In this document: piece by piece, positions 37,065 to 46,393 of the stretch | Position numbering within the stretch: position 1 is the stretch's first letter | Layout of the letters: each line of letters begins with the position of its first letter | NCBI RefSeq assembly: GCF_902459565.1 | Contig: NZ_CABPSN010000001.1 | Location: 1 to 64,000 of the forward strand | Length of the DNA stretch: 64,000 bases | Source: Pandoraea aquatica | GTDB lineage: Bacteria; Pseudomonadota; Gammaproteobacteria; Burkholderiales; Burkholderiaceae | Direction of reading: 5' to 3' | Notes under the pieces: generated by a model | Told to the model about the DNA's origin: nothing | Database searches by the model: none | The model's input: only the letters and a program-made list of their open reading frames with translations | Translations under genes and position numbers: made by a program

Positions 37065-38804
37065 ATGGCTTCGTCCACGTTCTACGCGACGCCCGAACCG
37101 TCGTCCCGCACCGGGGCCGCGGTCGCCATGACGCCTGCGATGGCCGACGTCGCGCTCTTGCTCGAAGGCACCTTTCCGTACGTGCGTGGCGGCGTGTCGT
37201 CATGGGTCGACCAACTGATCCGGGCATTTCCCGATCTGACGTTCTCCGTCGTGTTCATCGGCAGCCGTCGTGAGGATTACGGTGCGCCCGTCTACCCGTT
37301 GCCCGCGAACGTCACCCATTTCGAAGCGCATTACCTCTACGAGACGGAGACGTCGTCCGCGACGGCGGCAGACGAGGGGGACGCGCGCGCCTCGTCCCGG
37401 AAGAGCGCAGGTGACGCCGAAGCTTTTGCCCGCATCGCACGCATGCACGACCTGTTTCGTCAGCGGCATGAGAGCCAGGCGGGTGGCGCAGGGACGCCGG
37501 ACGCTACCGAATACATGAAAGTCGATGGCCTGCGCAGCATGCTCGCGCACCTCCTGCCGCTGCTGTGCGACGGCCAGCCGCTGTCATCGTCGGCGTTCCT
37601 GCACAGCGAACGATCCTGGGAATTCATCACCGAGCGCTACGAACGGTTTTGCCATGACCCGTCGTTCACGGACTACTTCTGGACGATTCGCGCCATGCAC
37701 CGTCCGATCTGGCAACTCGCGCGCATCGCCGGAGCATTGCCGCCGGCGCGCATGTATCACACGGTGTCGACGGGCTACGCGGGGTTGCTCGGCGCGATGC
37801 TGCGTATGACGACCGGGCGGGCGCTGCTGGTGACCGAGCACGGCAGCTACACGAAGGAGCGCAAGCTCGACCTGTTGCAGAGCGAGTGGTTGCGGGACAA
37901 CCGGGGGCCCTTCGAGCGCGACATCTCGCGTGTGGGCTACTTCCAGAATCTCTGGATGCGGTTCTTCGAAGCCATCGGGCGGGTCTGCTATGACACGGCC
38001 AACGAGATCGTGTCGCTCTACGAGGGCAACCGCCTGCGGCAGATCGGCGACGGCGCGCCTGCGCACAAGACACGCTGTATCGCGAACGGTGTCGACATCG
38101 CGCGGTTTGCCGCGCTTCGGGACAAGCGCGTCAAAGGTACGCGGGGCGAGGAAGGTGTTTCGGGCGATGACATCCCGCCTGTGGTGGCGCTGATCGGGCG
38201 CGTGGTGCCGGTTAAAGACATCAAGACCTTCCTGCGTGCGCTCTTCATCGCGTATCGTGCGCGGCCCGACGTGCAGGGCTGGATCGTCGGCCCGGACACC
38301 GAAGACCGGGCGTATGCGCAAGAATGCCGCGACCTCGCGGCGAGTCTGGGGATGGAGTATCAGGTGAGGTTCATGGGCTATCGCGCCGTCGAGTCGGTGT
38401 TGCCGCAGATCGGCGTGTTGGCACTGTCGTCGGTGTCCGAGGCGTTACCGCTGGTGATGCTCGAAGCGGCCGCTGCCGGTGTGCCGGTGGTCGCGACGGA
38501 CGTCGGCGCATGCCGTCAACTGATCGAAGGCGGCGATCCGGAAGACCGCGCGCTCGGCTGGTCGGGGCGTATCGTGCCGATGGCCGACCCCGAAGCGCTG
38601 GCCGCCGCCATCGTCGACGTGATGGAGCCGTCGGCATGGCACGCCGCCAGCCTTGCCGGTATCGCGCGGGTTGAACGGCACTATCGCCTCGACGCCGTTC
38701 GCGACGCCTATCGCACGCTGTATCGCCGCTGGATGGACGGCGACAGTCCGCCGAGCATGCAGGGCGTGTCGGGCGTGTCGGACGTGCAGGGAGGCGAGCA
38801 CTGA
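37065..38804 (+). CDS. pelF: PelF, GT4 glycosyltransferase of Pel synthesis
   Basis: 579-residue cytosolic glycosyltransferase that polymerises the Pel chain from UDP-GalNAc/UDP-GlcNAc. PelF/DUF3492 hallmark EGTFPYVRGGVSSWVDQLI near residue 34-52; C-terminal GT4 domain with GRVVPVKDIKTF (sugar-nucleotide Lys) and the E-x7-E motif in SEALPLVMLEAAAAG. It is longer than P. aeruginosa PelF (507 residues by memory), owing to an N-terminal extension and a charged insert at about 95-150. It begins 5 bases after pelE and its stop overlaps the pelG start (TGATG), so all four genes are translated together. Confidence 0.92.
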   Translation: MASSTFYATPEPSSRTGAAVAMTPAMADVALLLEGTFPYVRGGVSSWVDQLIRAFPDLTFSVVFIGSRREDYGAPVYPLPANVTHFEAHYLYETETSSATAADEGDARASSRKSAGDAEAFARIARMHDLFRQRHESQAGGAGTPDATEYMKVDGLRSMLAHLLPLLCDGQPLSSSAFLHSERSWEFITERYERFCHDPSFTDYFWTIRAMHRPIWQLARIAGALPPARMYHTVSTGYAGLLGAMLRMTTGRALLVTEHGSYTKERKLDLLQSEWLRDNRGPFERDISRVGYFQNLWMRFFEAIGRVCYDTANEIVSLYEGNRLRQIGDGAPAHKTRCIANGVDIARFAALRDKRVKGTRGEEGVSGDDIPPVVALIGRVVPVKDIKTFLRALFIAYRARPDVQGWIVGPDTEDRAYAQECRDLAASLGMEYQVRFMGYRAVESVLPQIGVLALSSVSEALPLVMLEAAAAGVPVVATDVGACRQLIEGGDPEDRALGWSGRIVPMADPEALAAAIVDVMEPSAWHAASLAGIARVERHYRLDAVRDAYRTLYRRWMDGDSPPSMQGVSGVSDVQGGEH

Positions 38805-40180
38805 TGGCCGGGATCGGATTCGAGCTTCGGCGTCTGCTGCGCCGCGATACGCTGTCGGGAACCTTCGCGGCCTATAGCTACGCCGGGATCATCAGCGCCG
38901 GGCCGCTGGTGCTGTCAATGGTCGGGGTGGTGCTCGTCGGGTTGATGAGTCTCGCGCACGTGCATCCGCAGGTCGTCCTCACGCAGTTTCAGGTGTCGGT
39001 GACGTACCTGATCGCGTCGAGCGTGATCGCGACCGGGCTGATCCAGCTCGCTTTCACGCGTTACCTGAGCGACCGGCTCTTTGCCGGGGAGCCGCAACTG
39101 GTGATGCCCTCGTTCAACGCCGTGTCGCTGGTGACGACGGTGGTACTCGGCGGCATTGGCTTGCTGCTGTCGCAAACGCTCTTCGCCGACCAGCCGTTGA
39201 CGTATCGATGGCTGATGTGGATCGGCTTTGTGCTGCTCGGGAACCTCTGGATCGTGGTGCTGTTCCTGACGAGCGTGAAGCAGTACCGGGCGATTCTCGG
39301 CGTGTTCTGCGCGGGCTACAGTCTGACCGTCGTCTGCGCGGTTCTGCTGGGACGGTTTGGCCTGACCGGCCTGCTGGGCGGCTTCGTCATCGGCCATACG
39401 GCGCTGCTGCTCGGGTTCACCGTCATCGTCGCGCGCAATTACCGGACGTCCACGTGGCTTTCATGGGCGGTGTTCGTGCCGCGCAATCTTCGGCTCTCGC
39501 TCGTGGGCGTCGGCGTCTGCTTCGGCTTGGGCGTGTGGATAGACAAACTGATGTTCTGGGCGTGGCCTGCGACCGGCATGACGGTGATCGGCCCGCTGCG
39601 TGCCGCACCCCTTTACGATCTGCCGGTCTTCCTGTCCTATCTTTGCGTGATCCCGGGGATGGCCGTGTTCCTGCTGCGCATCGAAACCGACTTTGCCGAG
39701 GCTTACACCGCTTTTTTCGATGCCGTGCGTCACGGCGGCACGCTGCGCCAGATTTCGGCGTCACGGGTGCTGATGGTCCGTGCGGTGCGTACCGGGCTGT
39801 ACGAGATCCTGAAGGTGCAGGCCGTCGTGACCTTGCTCGTCTTCGCATTCGGCGACGATATGTTGCGGCTTGTCGGGGTGCCCGGTGGATGGCAGACATT
39901 GCTGCGTATCGACGTCGTCTCGGCCGGGCTGCAAGTCCTCCTGCTCGGTGTTCTCAACGTGCTGTTCTATCTCGACCGGCGTCGCGACGTGTTGATCCTG
40001 ACGGCCATGCTGGTGTGTCTGAATGCGTTGTTCACCGGGTTCAGTCTGGTCTACGGCCCCACGCTGTACGGCTACGGGTTTGCGCTTGCGCTGCTGTGTG
40101 TGCTGGCGCTGGGTGCACACCGACTGACGCGGCGGCTCGCGGCGCTCGAATACGATACCTACATGGGACAGAACGTCTAA
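38804..40180 (+). CDS. pelG: PelG, polysaccharide transporter of Pel synthesis
   Basis: 458-residue inner-membrane protein with about twelve helices, the PST-type exporter that moves the Pel chain across the inner membrane. It begins with AGIGFELRRLLRRDTLSGTF, a strongly conserved PelG start, and its length is that of P. aeruginosa PelG (456 residues by memory). The start codon overlaps the pelF stop by one base. A 130-base gap, with no terminator visible, separates it from galE, which may be part of the same transcript. Confidence 0.92.
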   Translation: MAGIGFELRRLLRRDTLSGTFAAYSYAGIISAGPLVLSMVGVVLVGLMSLAHVHPQVVLTQFQVSVTYLIASSVIATGLIQLAFTRYLSDRLFAGEPQLVMPSFNAVSLVTTVVLGGIGLLLSQTLFADQPLTYRWLMWIGFVLLGNLWIVVLFLTSVKQYRAILGVFCAGYSLTVVCAVLLGRFGLTGLLGGFVIGHTALLLGFTVIVARNYRTSTWLSWAVFVPRNLRLSLVGVGVCFGLGVWIDKLMFWAWPATGMTVIGPLRAAPLYDLPVFLSYLCVIPGMAVFLLRIETDFAEAYTAFFDAVRHGGTLRQISASRVLMVRAVRTGLYEILKVQAVVTLLVFAFGDDMLRLVGVPGGWQTLLRIDVVSAGLQVLLLGVLNVLFYLDRRRDVLILTAMLVCLNALFTGFSLVYGPTLYGYGFALALLCVLALGAHRLTRRLAALEYDTYMGQNV

Positions 40181-40311
40181 GCGGTCCGGTGCAGCTACCA
40201 TCAGTAGCATGGCGTGAACGGCTGGAGTAAGATGCCGGGTCTCGCGATTGCAATCGTCGTGCACATTTGTGCGAATCGGCCACGCCAAACAGGCGTTGCC
40301 AAGGCATCTTC

Positions 40312-41334
40312 ATGAATCATCTGGGCACTATTCTCGTTACCGGCGGCGCCGGTTACATCGGCTCACATACGTGTGTCGAGCTTCTGGCGGCGGGCTACGA
40401 CGTCGTCATTCTCGATAACCTGTGCAACAGCCACCGCGACGCCGTGGCGCGCATCGAACGCATTGCCGGGCGCGCGCCCGTGTTCGTCGAGGGCGACGCC
40501 TGCTCGGCGAGCGTCATGGAAGACGTATTCACCCGTCACCGCATCGACGGCGTGATCCACTTCGCGGCACTCAAGTCCATCGGCGAGTCGCTCCAAAAGC
40601 CTTTCCTGTACTACAAGAACAACCTCGGCAGCCTGCTCACGCTCATCGAGACGATGGACCGTCACGACGTGCGGCACCTGGTGTTCAGCTCGTCGGCGGC
40701 GGTGTACGGCAATCAGGTGTCCGTGCCGGTCGAGGAGACGGCGGCGCTGTCTACGGCCAATCCGTACGGTCATACCAAGCTGATGGCCGAACAGATGCTG
40801 ACCGACACGGCCAAATCGGATCCGCGCTGGCGTATCGGCGTGTTGCGGTACTTCAACCCGGTGGGTGCCCACGAAAGCGGGTTGATCGGCGAAGATCCGG
40901 GCGGCACGCCCAACAATCTGATGCCGTTCGTCGCGCAGGTCGCCGTCGGCAAGCAGCCGGTCCTGAATGTCTATGGGGGCGATTGGCCCACGCCGGACGG
41001 CACCGGGATTCGCGATTACATCCATGTCGTGGATCTGGCGCGTGGCCATCTGGCGGCGCTGACCGGGCTGACCAAACTCGACGCCGGGTTCACCGTCAAT
41101 CTGGGTACGGGGGAAGGTCGCAGCGTGCTGGAAGTCGTGCACGCCTTCGAGGCCGCCAGCGGTCAAAAGGTGCCGTTTCAGATCGTCGAGCGCCGCTCGG
41201 GCGATATCGGTGTGTCCTACGCCAATCCGGCACGTGCGCAGGCGCTGTTGGGCTGGCGCGCCGAGTACGATCTGGCGCGCATGTGCGTCGATCACTGGCG
41301 CTGGCAGCACCAAAACCCGAACGGCTATCGCTAA
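40312..41334 (+). CDS. galE: UDP-hexose 4-epimerase GalE, predicted broad specificity
   Basis: 340-residue short-chain dehydrogenase-type epimerase. NAD-binding TGGAGYIGSH at the N-terminus, catalytic SSSAAVYG with Tyr152-x3-Lys156 (NPYGHTK), and conserved RYFNPVGAH. It follows E. coli GalE along its length, but Ser302 (in GDIGVSYANP) stands at the place of Tyr299, the residue that limits E. coli GalE to UDP-Glc/UDP-Gal. Human GALE has Cys and WbpP has Ser there, and both act on UDP-GlcNAc/UDP-GalNAc. So it probably supplies UDP-GalNAc to PelF. AAGG precedes the ATG at 40312; an in-frame Met at 40267 is less likely. Confidence 0.92.
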   Translation: MNHLGTILVTGGAGYIGSHTCVELLAAGYDVVILDNLCNSHRDAVARIERIAGRAPVFVEGDACSASVMEDVFTRHRIDGVIHFAALKSIGESLQKPFLYYKNNLGSLLTLIETMDRHDVRHLVFSSSAAVYGNQVSVPVEETAALSTANPYGHTKLMAEQMLTDTAKSDPRWRIGVLRYFNPVGAHESGLIGEDPGGTPNNLMPFVAQVAVGKQPVLNVYGGDWPTPDGTGIRDYIHVVDLARGHLAALTGLTKLDAGFTVNLGTGEGRSVLEVVHAFEAASGQKVPFQIVERRSGDIGVSYANPARAQALLGWRAEYDLARMCVDHWRWQHQNPNGYR

Positions 41335-41349
41335 TCGGGCAGCCCCGTC

Positions 41350-41372
41350 CGATATGCCGCTCAGGCATATCG
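41350..41372 (+). terminator. Possible terminator after galE
   Basis: Perfect 9-base-pair hairpin CGATATGCC-GCTCA-GGCATATCG followed by ATATGTCTTTAA, 15 bases after the galE stop. The T-tract is imperfect. Confidence 0.55.
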
Positions 41373-41608
41373 ATATGTCTTTAATGACGTTGGGGACAAA
41401 TGAAAGCTATTCCCAATTGGGGTAAAATAGTCGGGTTTTCCCGTCCATAACCGATAGTGCGTACACCTGATGCGCCTGGAGTTCTGGCATCAGGGCCGTC
41501 AAGGATGGCCTGCGAAAGCGTCATTCAGGCAAGTCTGATCGTACGGGGTAGTCCCGTTCAGCCGTGCCGAAGCGCTGTACCGCCGCCTCCGTTAAACGTC
41601 AAGTCAAT

Positions 41609-42379
41609 ATGAGCATTCAGAATCAACAGACCGTGCTGGAAGTCCACCACTGGACCGACACGTTGTTCAGCTTCAAGACCACGCGCGACGCTTCGTTCCG
41701 TTACGTCAATGGCCAGTTCACGATGATCGGCCTGGAGGTCGATGGCAAGCCGCTGCTGCGCGCCTATAGCATGGCGAGCGCCAATTACGAGGAAGAGCTG
41801 GAGTTCCTGAGCATCAAGGTGCAGGACGGCCCGCTGACCTCGCGTCTGCAAAACATCAAGCCGGGCGACAAGGTGATCGTTGGCCGCAAGCCGACGGGCA
41901 CGCTGATCGACGACAACCTCCTGCCGGGCAAGAATCTGTATCTGCTCTCGACGGGCACGGGCCTCGCGCCGTTCATGAGCATCATCCGCGACCCGGAAGT
42001 CTACGATCGCTACGAGCACATCATTCTGGTGCACGGCTGCCGCTTCACCAGCGAGCTGGCTTACCGCGATCTGATTACCCAGCATCTGCCGGAGCACGAG
42101 TATCTGGGCGAGTATGTCCGCGACAAGCTGATCTACTACCCGACCGTTACGCGTGAAGAGTTCGAAAACCAGGGCCGTATTACGGAGCTGGTCGAGTCGG
42201 GCAAGATCTTCACGGATATCGGTCTGCCGGAGTTCTCGCCGGAACACGACCGCATCATGCTGTGCGGCAGCCCGGCCATGCTCAAGGACACCCGCGAGCT
42301 GCTCGAAAAGCGTGGCTTCGTGGAAGGTCACAACCACGCACCGGGGCATTACCTCGTCGAGCGCGCCTTCGTCGGCTGA
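41609..42379 (+). CDS. fpr: Ferredoxin-NADP(+) reductase
   Basis: 256-residue cytosolic flavoprotein of the bacterial Fpr type. FAD-binding RAYSMASANYEEELEFLSIK (RxYS motif) near residue 55-75, NADP-binding STGTGLAPFMSIIR near 115-128 and VHGCR, with the C-terminal AFVG ending typical of Fpr proteins. It exchanges electrons between NADPH and ferredoxin or flavodoxin, supporting Fe-S cluster assembly and oxidative stress defence. A start at 41564 is possible but ATG 41609 gives the standard N-terminus. It has its own promoter region and ends at the terminator at 42436. Confidence 0.93.
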   Translation: MSIQNQQTVLEVHHWTDTLFSFKTTRDASFRYVNGQFTMIGLEVDGKPLLRAYSMASANYEEELEFLSIKVQDGPLTSRLQNIKPGDKVIVGRKPTGTLIDDNLLPGKNLYLLSTGTGLAPFMSIIRDPEVYDRYEHIILVHGCRFTSELAYRDLITQHLPEHEYLGEYVRDKLIYYPTVTREEFENQGRITELVESGKIFTDIGLPEFSPEHDRIMLCGSPAMLKDTRELLEKRGFVEGHNHAPGHYLVERAFVG

Positions 42380-42435
42380 TCGACGATTGCCGCAGGCGTG
42401 AGGGTGTCGCGCTAGTCGTCACACCTTCCAACGAG

Positions 42436-42463
42436 AAAGGCCGCTCATTGAGCGGCCTTTCTT
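42436..42463. terminator. Bidirectional terminator between fpr and the TonB receptor
   Basis: Arms AAAGGCCGCTC (42436-42446) and GAGCGGCCTTT (42450-42460), three-base loop, with T-rich flanks on both strands. It stands 56 bases after fpr and 27 bases after the receptor stop, between convergent genes. Confidence 0.9.
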
Positions 42464-42489
42464 CATTCCACGAACCTCTTAGCCGGCGA

Positions 42490-44742
42490 TCAGAAATCCA
42501 TCGTGGCGCTGGCGAGGAACGTGCGGGTCGAGCCGGGCAGCACAAACCCGTTGTAGGTCGTCGTCCAGTAGTGTTTGTCCGTCAGGTTGTTGATGGCGGC
42601 ACGGAACACCACCGACTTACCCGAGATACGGGTTGCGTACTTGGCCGACACATCGATCGTCGTGAACGCCGGGATCGACAACGTGTTGGCGGCGTCGACT
42701 TCCTGCTGTCCCGTCACCTTCACGCCCGCCGCCACGGTCAAGCCCCGCACGAACGGCGTGTCGTACTCCACACGGCCCGTTACCACATAGCGCGGGGCGG
42801 CAAAGATGCGCTTGCCCGCAACCGTCGGATCGTCCACGTCCACGGCCTTCGTGTTGAGCAGCAGCACGCCGCCCATCACGCGCCAATCGTGCGCGAGACG
42901 CACCCAGCCGCTGGCGTCCAGCCCCTGGAAGCGCTGCGTGCCGTCCTGCACATAGAAGTTCGCCGCGTTGGTATAACCGTAGCCGCGCTCGACACGGAAC
43001 AGCGCCAGATTCGCACCCCACGACGTCTTGTCGGCCTTCCAGCCCACTTCATACTGCTTACTCTTGAGCGGACCGTACGTCGTCGGGAAGTTGACGTTGG
43101 TAATGCTGGCGGAACCGCCCGGTTCCAGCGATTCGACATAGCTCGCGTAAGCGGTCGAGTCGTTGTCCGTTTTGTACATCAGCGCGACTGTCGGCGTGAC
43201 GGGCTTGGCTTTGTACGACGTGCCGGTCTGCCCGTCGATGTCGTACAGGTCATCGTTGAACTGCGTGTAGCGCAAGCCGACCAGTGCCGAAATACGCGAC
43301 GTGATGTCCACGGTGTCGCTCGCAAAAATCGCGCGTTGCGAGATCTTTTCGCTGCGATACGGCTGGTAATCCATGCCGATGTCCTGATTCGGCAGCAGCG
43401 ACGGGTTGTAGATATTGCTCGTGCCGAGCGAAATACCATTGCCGCCCAGCCCGTTGTCGTTGAGCTTCACCTGCGTCTGATAAGACACGCCGAACACCAC
43501 GTTGTGCTTGAGCGGGCCGGTGGCGAATTTGCCTTCGACCATGGCGTCCCATGCCTGGTAGTAGTACGCCGTCTTCCACTTGTATTGTGTGTCGGCGTAG
43601 TCGCCCGCCGCATTGAGCACGGAGAGGAAGCTGTCGCCGTTCAGACGATTCTGACGCGCAAAGCGGTACTTGAAGTTCGCCTTCCACTGATCGTTGATGC
43701 GGTAGTCGAGGGCAGTGCCTGCCGTCAGCGCGTCGGTTTCATAGTAGGTGAACGGCTGCGCGAGATTGCGGGCGACCTTGTTGGCGTCGGGCACCGCACC
43801 GGCACCGGCAAAGCTCATGCCGAACAGCGTGCCCGTCGTCTGACGCTTCCAGTAGGCGACATCGGCCGACCACGTCAGATCGGGGGTGATGCGGAAGTCG
43901 GTCGCGAACGAGATCGTCTTGCGGCGCACGTGGTTGTTCGGCTCGGCGGTATTGCCTTCCTCGTTGACGAGGTTCAGGCGATAGCCGAAGCGGTTGTCGG
44001 GGCCGAAGCGTCCGCCCAGATCGAGCTTCTGGCTCCACACGTTGCTGGCTTCATAGCCGACCGAGAACTGACGCAGCGGTTCGTCCGTCGGGCGCTTGAG
44101 CACGTAGTTGACGATGCCGCCCGGCGCACCGAAGCCGTACATGAAGCCGGACAGTCCCTTGAGCAGCTCGACCTGTTCGAACGGTTCGAGCGGGATGTCG
44201 GCCTGCCACGAGACGAAGTTCTGACCATCGATCTTGGTGCCGTCGAGCATGTCGACGCGCATACCGCGCACTGCAAAGTACGAGTTTTCGTTGCGCTTGT
44301 TTTCCGAGAGTGTGGTGACGGCCGGGTCCCACTTGAAGGCATCGGTCGCCGTCTGCGCCATCTGATTCTTGATCTGCTCGCTGTTCACGCCGACGACCGA
44401 GAACGGGGTGTTCACGGCACGCCGCGTGCCGAGTGCACCGCTCGTTACCCGCTCGACCTTGACGTCTTCATCGCGATTGCTCGACACGGTCGTCGTGGGC
44501 AATGCCGCGGTGTCCTTTGCGGTGGGCTGTGCATCCGACGCTTGCGGCGCCTGTTGTGCGTAGGCCGTACCGGACACGAAGGTCAGCGACGCGGCGCAGA
44601 TCGCGAACACGCCTGCGATGGCCCGTGTGATGGGCGAGGGGGCAGGCACGTGTTGGGGGCGATTCGGGTGTTGAGGCGTCAGGTCGTGCGCGGCGCGTGG
44701 ACGAGCGAATCCGCGCCCTGTGAGCGGGCGGTGTTGCAACAT
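42490..44742 (-). CDS. TonB-dependent siderophore receptor
   Basis: 750-residue outer-membrane receptor. A long N-terminal region precedes the signal core ITRAIAGVFAICAASLTFVS with cleavage near AYA-QQ (about residue 62). The plug domain shows VERVTSGALGTRRAVNTPFS and GFMYGFGAPGGIVNYVLKRP, which match ferric siderophore receptors of the FhuE/FoxA group (hydroxamate or coprogen-type), followed by a 22-strand barrel ending in the aromatic terminus TMDF. GGGAG precedes the start at 44742. It lies downstream of the PepSY protein gene and is likely the last gene of that iron operon. The exact ligand cannot be told. Confidence 0.9.
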   Translation of the reverse strand: MLQHRPLTGRGFARPRAAHDLTPQHPNRPQHVPAPSPITRAIAGVFAICAASLTFVSGTAYAQQAPQASDAQPTAKDTAALPTTTVSSNRDEDVKVERVTSGALGTRRAVNTPFSVVGVNSEQIKNQMAQTATDAFKWDPAVTTLSENKRNENSYFAVRGMRVDMLDGTKIDGQNFVSWQADIPLEPFEQVELLKGLSGFMYGFGAPGGIVNYVLKRPTDEPLRQFSVGYEASNVWSQKLDLGGRFGPDNRFGYRLNLVNEEGNTAEPNNHVRRKTISFATDFRITPDLTWSADVAYWKRQTTGTLFGMSFAGAGAVPDANKVARNLAQPFTYYETDALTAGTALDYRINDQWKANFKYRFARQNRLNGDSFLSVLNAAGDYADTQYKWKTAYYYQAWDAMVEGKFATGPLKHNVVFGVSYQTQVKLNDNGLGGNGISLGTSNIYNPSLLPNQDIGMDYQPYRSEKISQRAIFASDTVDITSRISALVGLRYTQFNDDLYDIDGQTGTSYKAKPVTPTVALMYKTDNDSTAYASYVESLEPGGSASITNVNFPTTYGPLKSKQYEVGWKADKTSWGANLALFRVERGYGYTNAANFYVQDGTQRFQGLDASGWVRLAHDWRVMGGVLLLNTKAVDVDDPTVAGKRIFAAPRYVVTGRVEYDTPFVRGLTVAAGVKVTGQQEVDAANTLSIPAFTTIDVSAKYATRISGKSVVFRAAINNLTDKHYWTTTYNGFVLPGSTRTFLASATMDF

Positions 44743-44802
44743 CGGTACATCTCCCTGTAGTTGACGCGCTGTGTGCCAGCGCGTCCGTCGTGAATCGATC
44801 TT

Positions 44803-46383
44803 TTATTTGTGGGGTGTTTGCGGCATGACTTGTGCCGTGGCTTGGTCCGTCGAGGCCGGGCGCGCCCAGACGCTGTTCGGGTCGCCGCGTCGTGCACGGT
44901 GCCACGTTGCGCGTGCGAACAGCGCGAAGATCGCGGCACAGGCGAGGGCGATCAGATCGACGCCCGCGAGTACCCAGTCGCCATTGGCGAGCGTGCGCAC
45001 GAGATTGTCGGCCGTGAACATCGCATCGACGGCAGGAATCGCGAGGCAGGCAAGCGCGGTCGCGACGAGTAATCCGGTCGCGGCCACCGCAGGCGCGGTG
45101 AGCGCGGCGACGATCATCGACAGCACCAGCGTGACGACAAAGATCGACAGCGACGTCGCACCCGGCGCGACCACGGCGGCGACAAACGCCACGGCGATGC
45201 CGAGGCACGTGCCCAGGAATATCCCCGCCGTTGCCTTCGCCATCCATCGCAGATTGGCGGGCTGAATGGCAGTATTGCGCTTGCGACGCGATTCGAGCCA
45301 GAGCAGATTGCCGCTATAAACCAGCACAGCCCCCATCAGGCCGAGGATGAAATACACCCAGCGCATGGCGTCGCCGGCGAAATTCCCGAAGTGTGCCCCG
45401 TAGATCATGCTGAGCACGGCGTGATTCGTATCGCGCACGCCGGGGCTGTGCTGGCCGACGATCTCACCGTCATTCAAACGAACCGCCACCGCGCCGAAGA
45501 CACCCAGCGAGTCGTTGGCTTCGCCGTAGACTTCGGCCACGGCGTCCGGTTTGCCGTAGCGCGACCAGGCGACGGCCGTTGTCTCGAGATCGGGGGCGGC
45601 GTGTTCGGCGCGTGCCAGCACGGCCTGAAGATCGAGCGGCTTGCCGTCGACCGGCGTGATTTTCGCGGGTACGGACCCCGTCATCTGCAAGAACTGCGGG
45701 GCGAGCTTGTTCTCGAACGTCAGTACGTTGAACGCCATCATCAGCGGCAGGCTCAGGCACAGCAACGCACCCGTCAACGCAAAGACGATATGAAACGGCA
45801 AGCTCAGCACGCCAATGGCGTTGTGCGCGTCTTGCCAGAAGCGCTTCAGATTGCGTCCCGGGCGCAGCGCGAAGATGTCGCGCGTCACGCGTGGCAGGTG
45901 CACGATCACGCCGGAGATGAGTGCCATGCCGTAGAACAGCGACACCACGCCCATCAGATACAGGCCATAGGTCGGGATCGAGAGGGAGTAATGCAGCGAG
46001 TTGACGGTGTTCGACAGGCCGGGGCGCGCATCGCCCGTGATGAGCGACGACGCGGTGCCGTCCGCATTCAAACGCAGTCGCGCCTGCATCCATTCGCCGT
46101 CGGGCTGTTGCCAGTAGGCGAACGGCATCGGCGAATGGCTGGGCAACACCACACCCATTTGCTCGCGCGCGGCAGGGTACTGCGCACGCACCATCTCGGC
46201 GAGTTGCTCCGTCTGGGCGAGCGAGAGCGGCGCGTGACGCGTTGCCGGTTGCTCCCAGCGTTCGATTTCGTGATGGAAGACGGTCAGCGCGCCGCCGAGC
46301 ATGGCGACGAACAAGGCGAAACCGGCCACGATGCCGGCCCACGTGTGGACACTGAGGTATTGACGAAGGGTCTGAGCGCGCAT
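44803..46383 (-). CDS. PepSY-associated membrane protein, iron-regulated type
   Basis: 526-residue inner-membrane protein of the PepSY-TM family. Starts MRAQTLRQYLSVHTWAGIVA with the first helix and FHHEIERW, which is typical; a periplasmic PepSY domain follows, then further helices (YFILGLMGAVLVYSGNLLWL). It ends with extra C-terminal helices. Members linked to siderophore receptors are thought to act as ferric-siderophore reductases or energy-coupling aids. AAGGA lies before the ATG at 46383. It is downstream of the small membrane protein gene at 46394-46648 and upstream of the receptor by 60 bases. Confidence 0.88.
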   Translation of the reverse strand: MRAQTLRQYLSVHTWAGIVAGFALFVAMLGGALTVFHHEIERWEQPATRHAPLSLAQTEQLAEMVRAQYPAAREQMGVVLPSHSPMPFAYWQQPDGEWMQARLRLNADGTASSLITGDARPGLSNTVNSLHYSLSIPTYGLYLMGVVSLFYGMALISGVIVHLPRVTRDIFALRPGRNLKRFWQDAHNAIGVLSLPFHIVFALTGALLCLSLPLMMAFNVLTFENKLAPQFLQMTGSVPAKITPVDGKPLDLQAVLARAEHAAPDLETTAVAWSRYGKPDAVAEVYGEANDSLGVFGAVAVRLNDGEIVGQHSPGVRDTNHAVLSMIYGAHFGNFAGDAMRWVYFILGLMGAVLVYSGNLLWLESRRKRNTAIQPANLRWMAKATAGIFLGTCLGIAVAFVAAVVAPGATSLSIFVVTLVLSMIVAALTAPAVAATGLLVATALACLAIPAVDAMFTADNLVRTLANGDWVLAGVDLIALACAAIFALFARATWHRARRGDPNSVWARPASTDQATAQVMPQTPHK

Positions 46384-46393
46384 CGAACGATCC

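Noticed and set aside
42262-44760. 832-codon plus-strand open frame opposite the TonB receptor
   Set aside because: It is the antisense of a clear receptor gene; its translation is rich in Arg, His and Val without any motif, as is usual for long antisense frames in GC-rich DNA.
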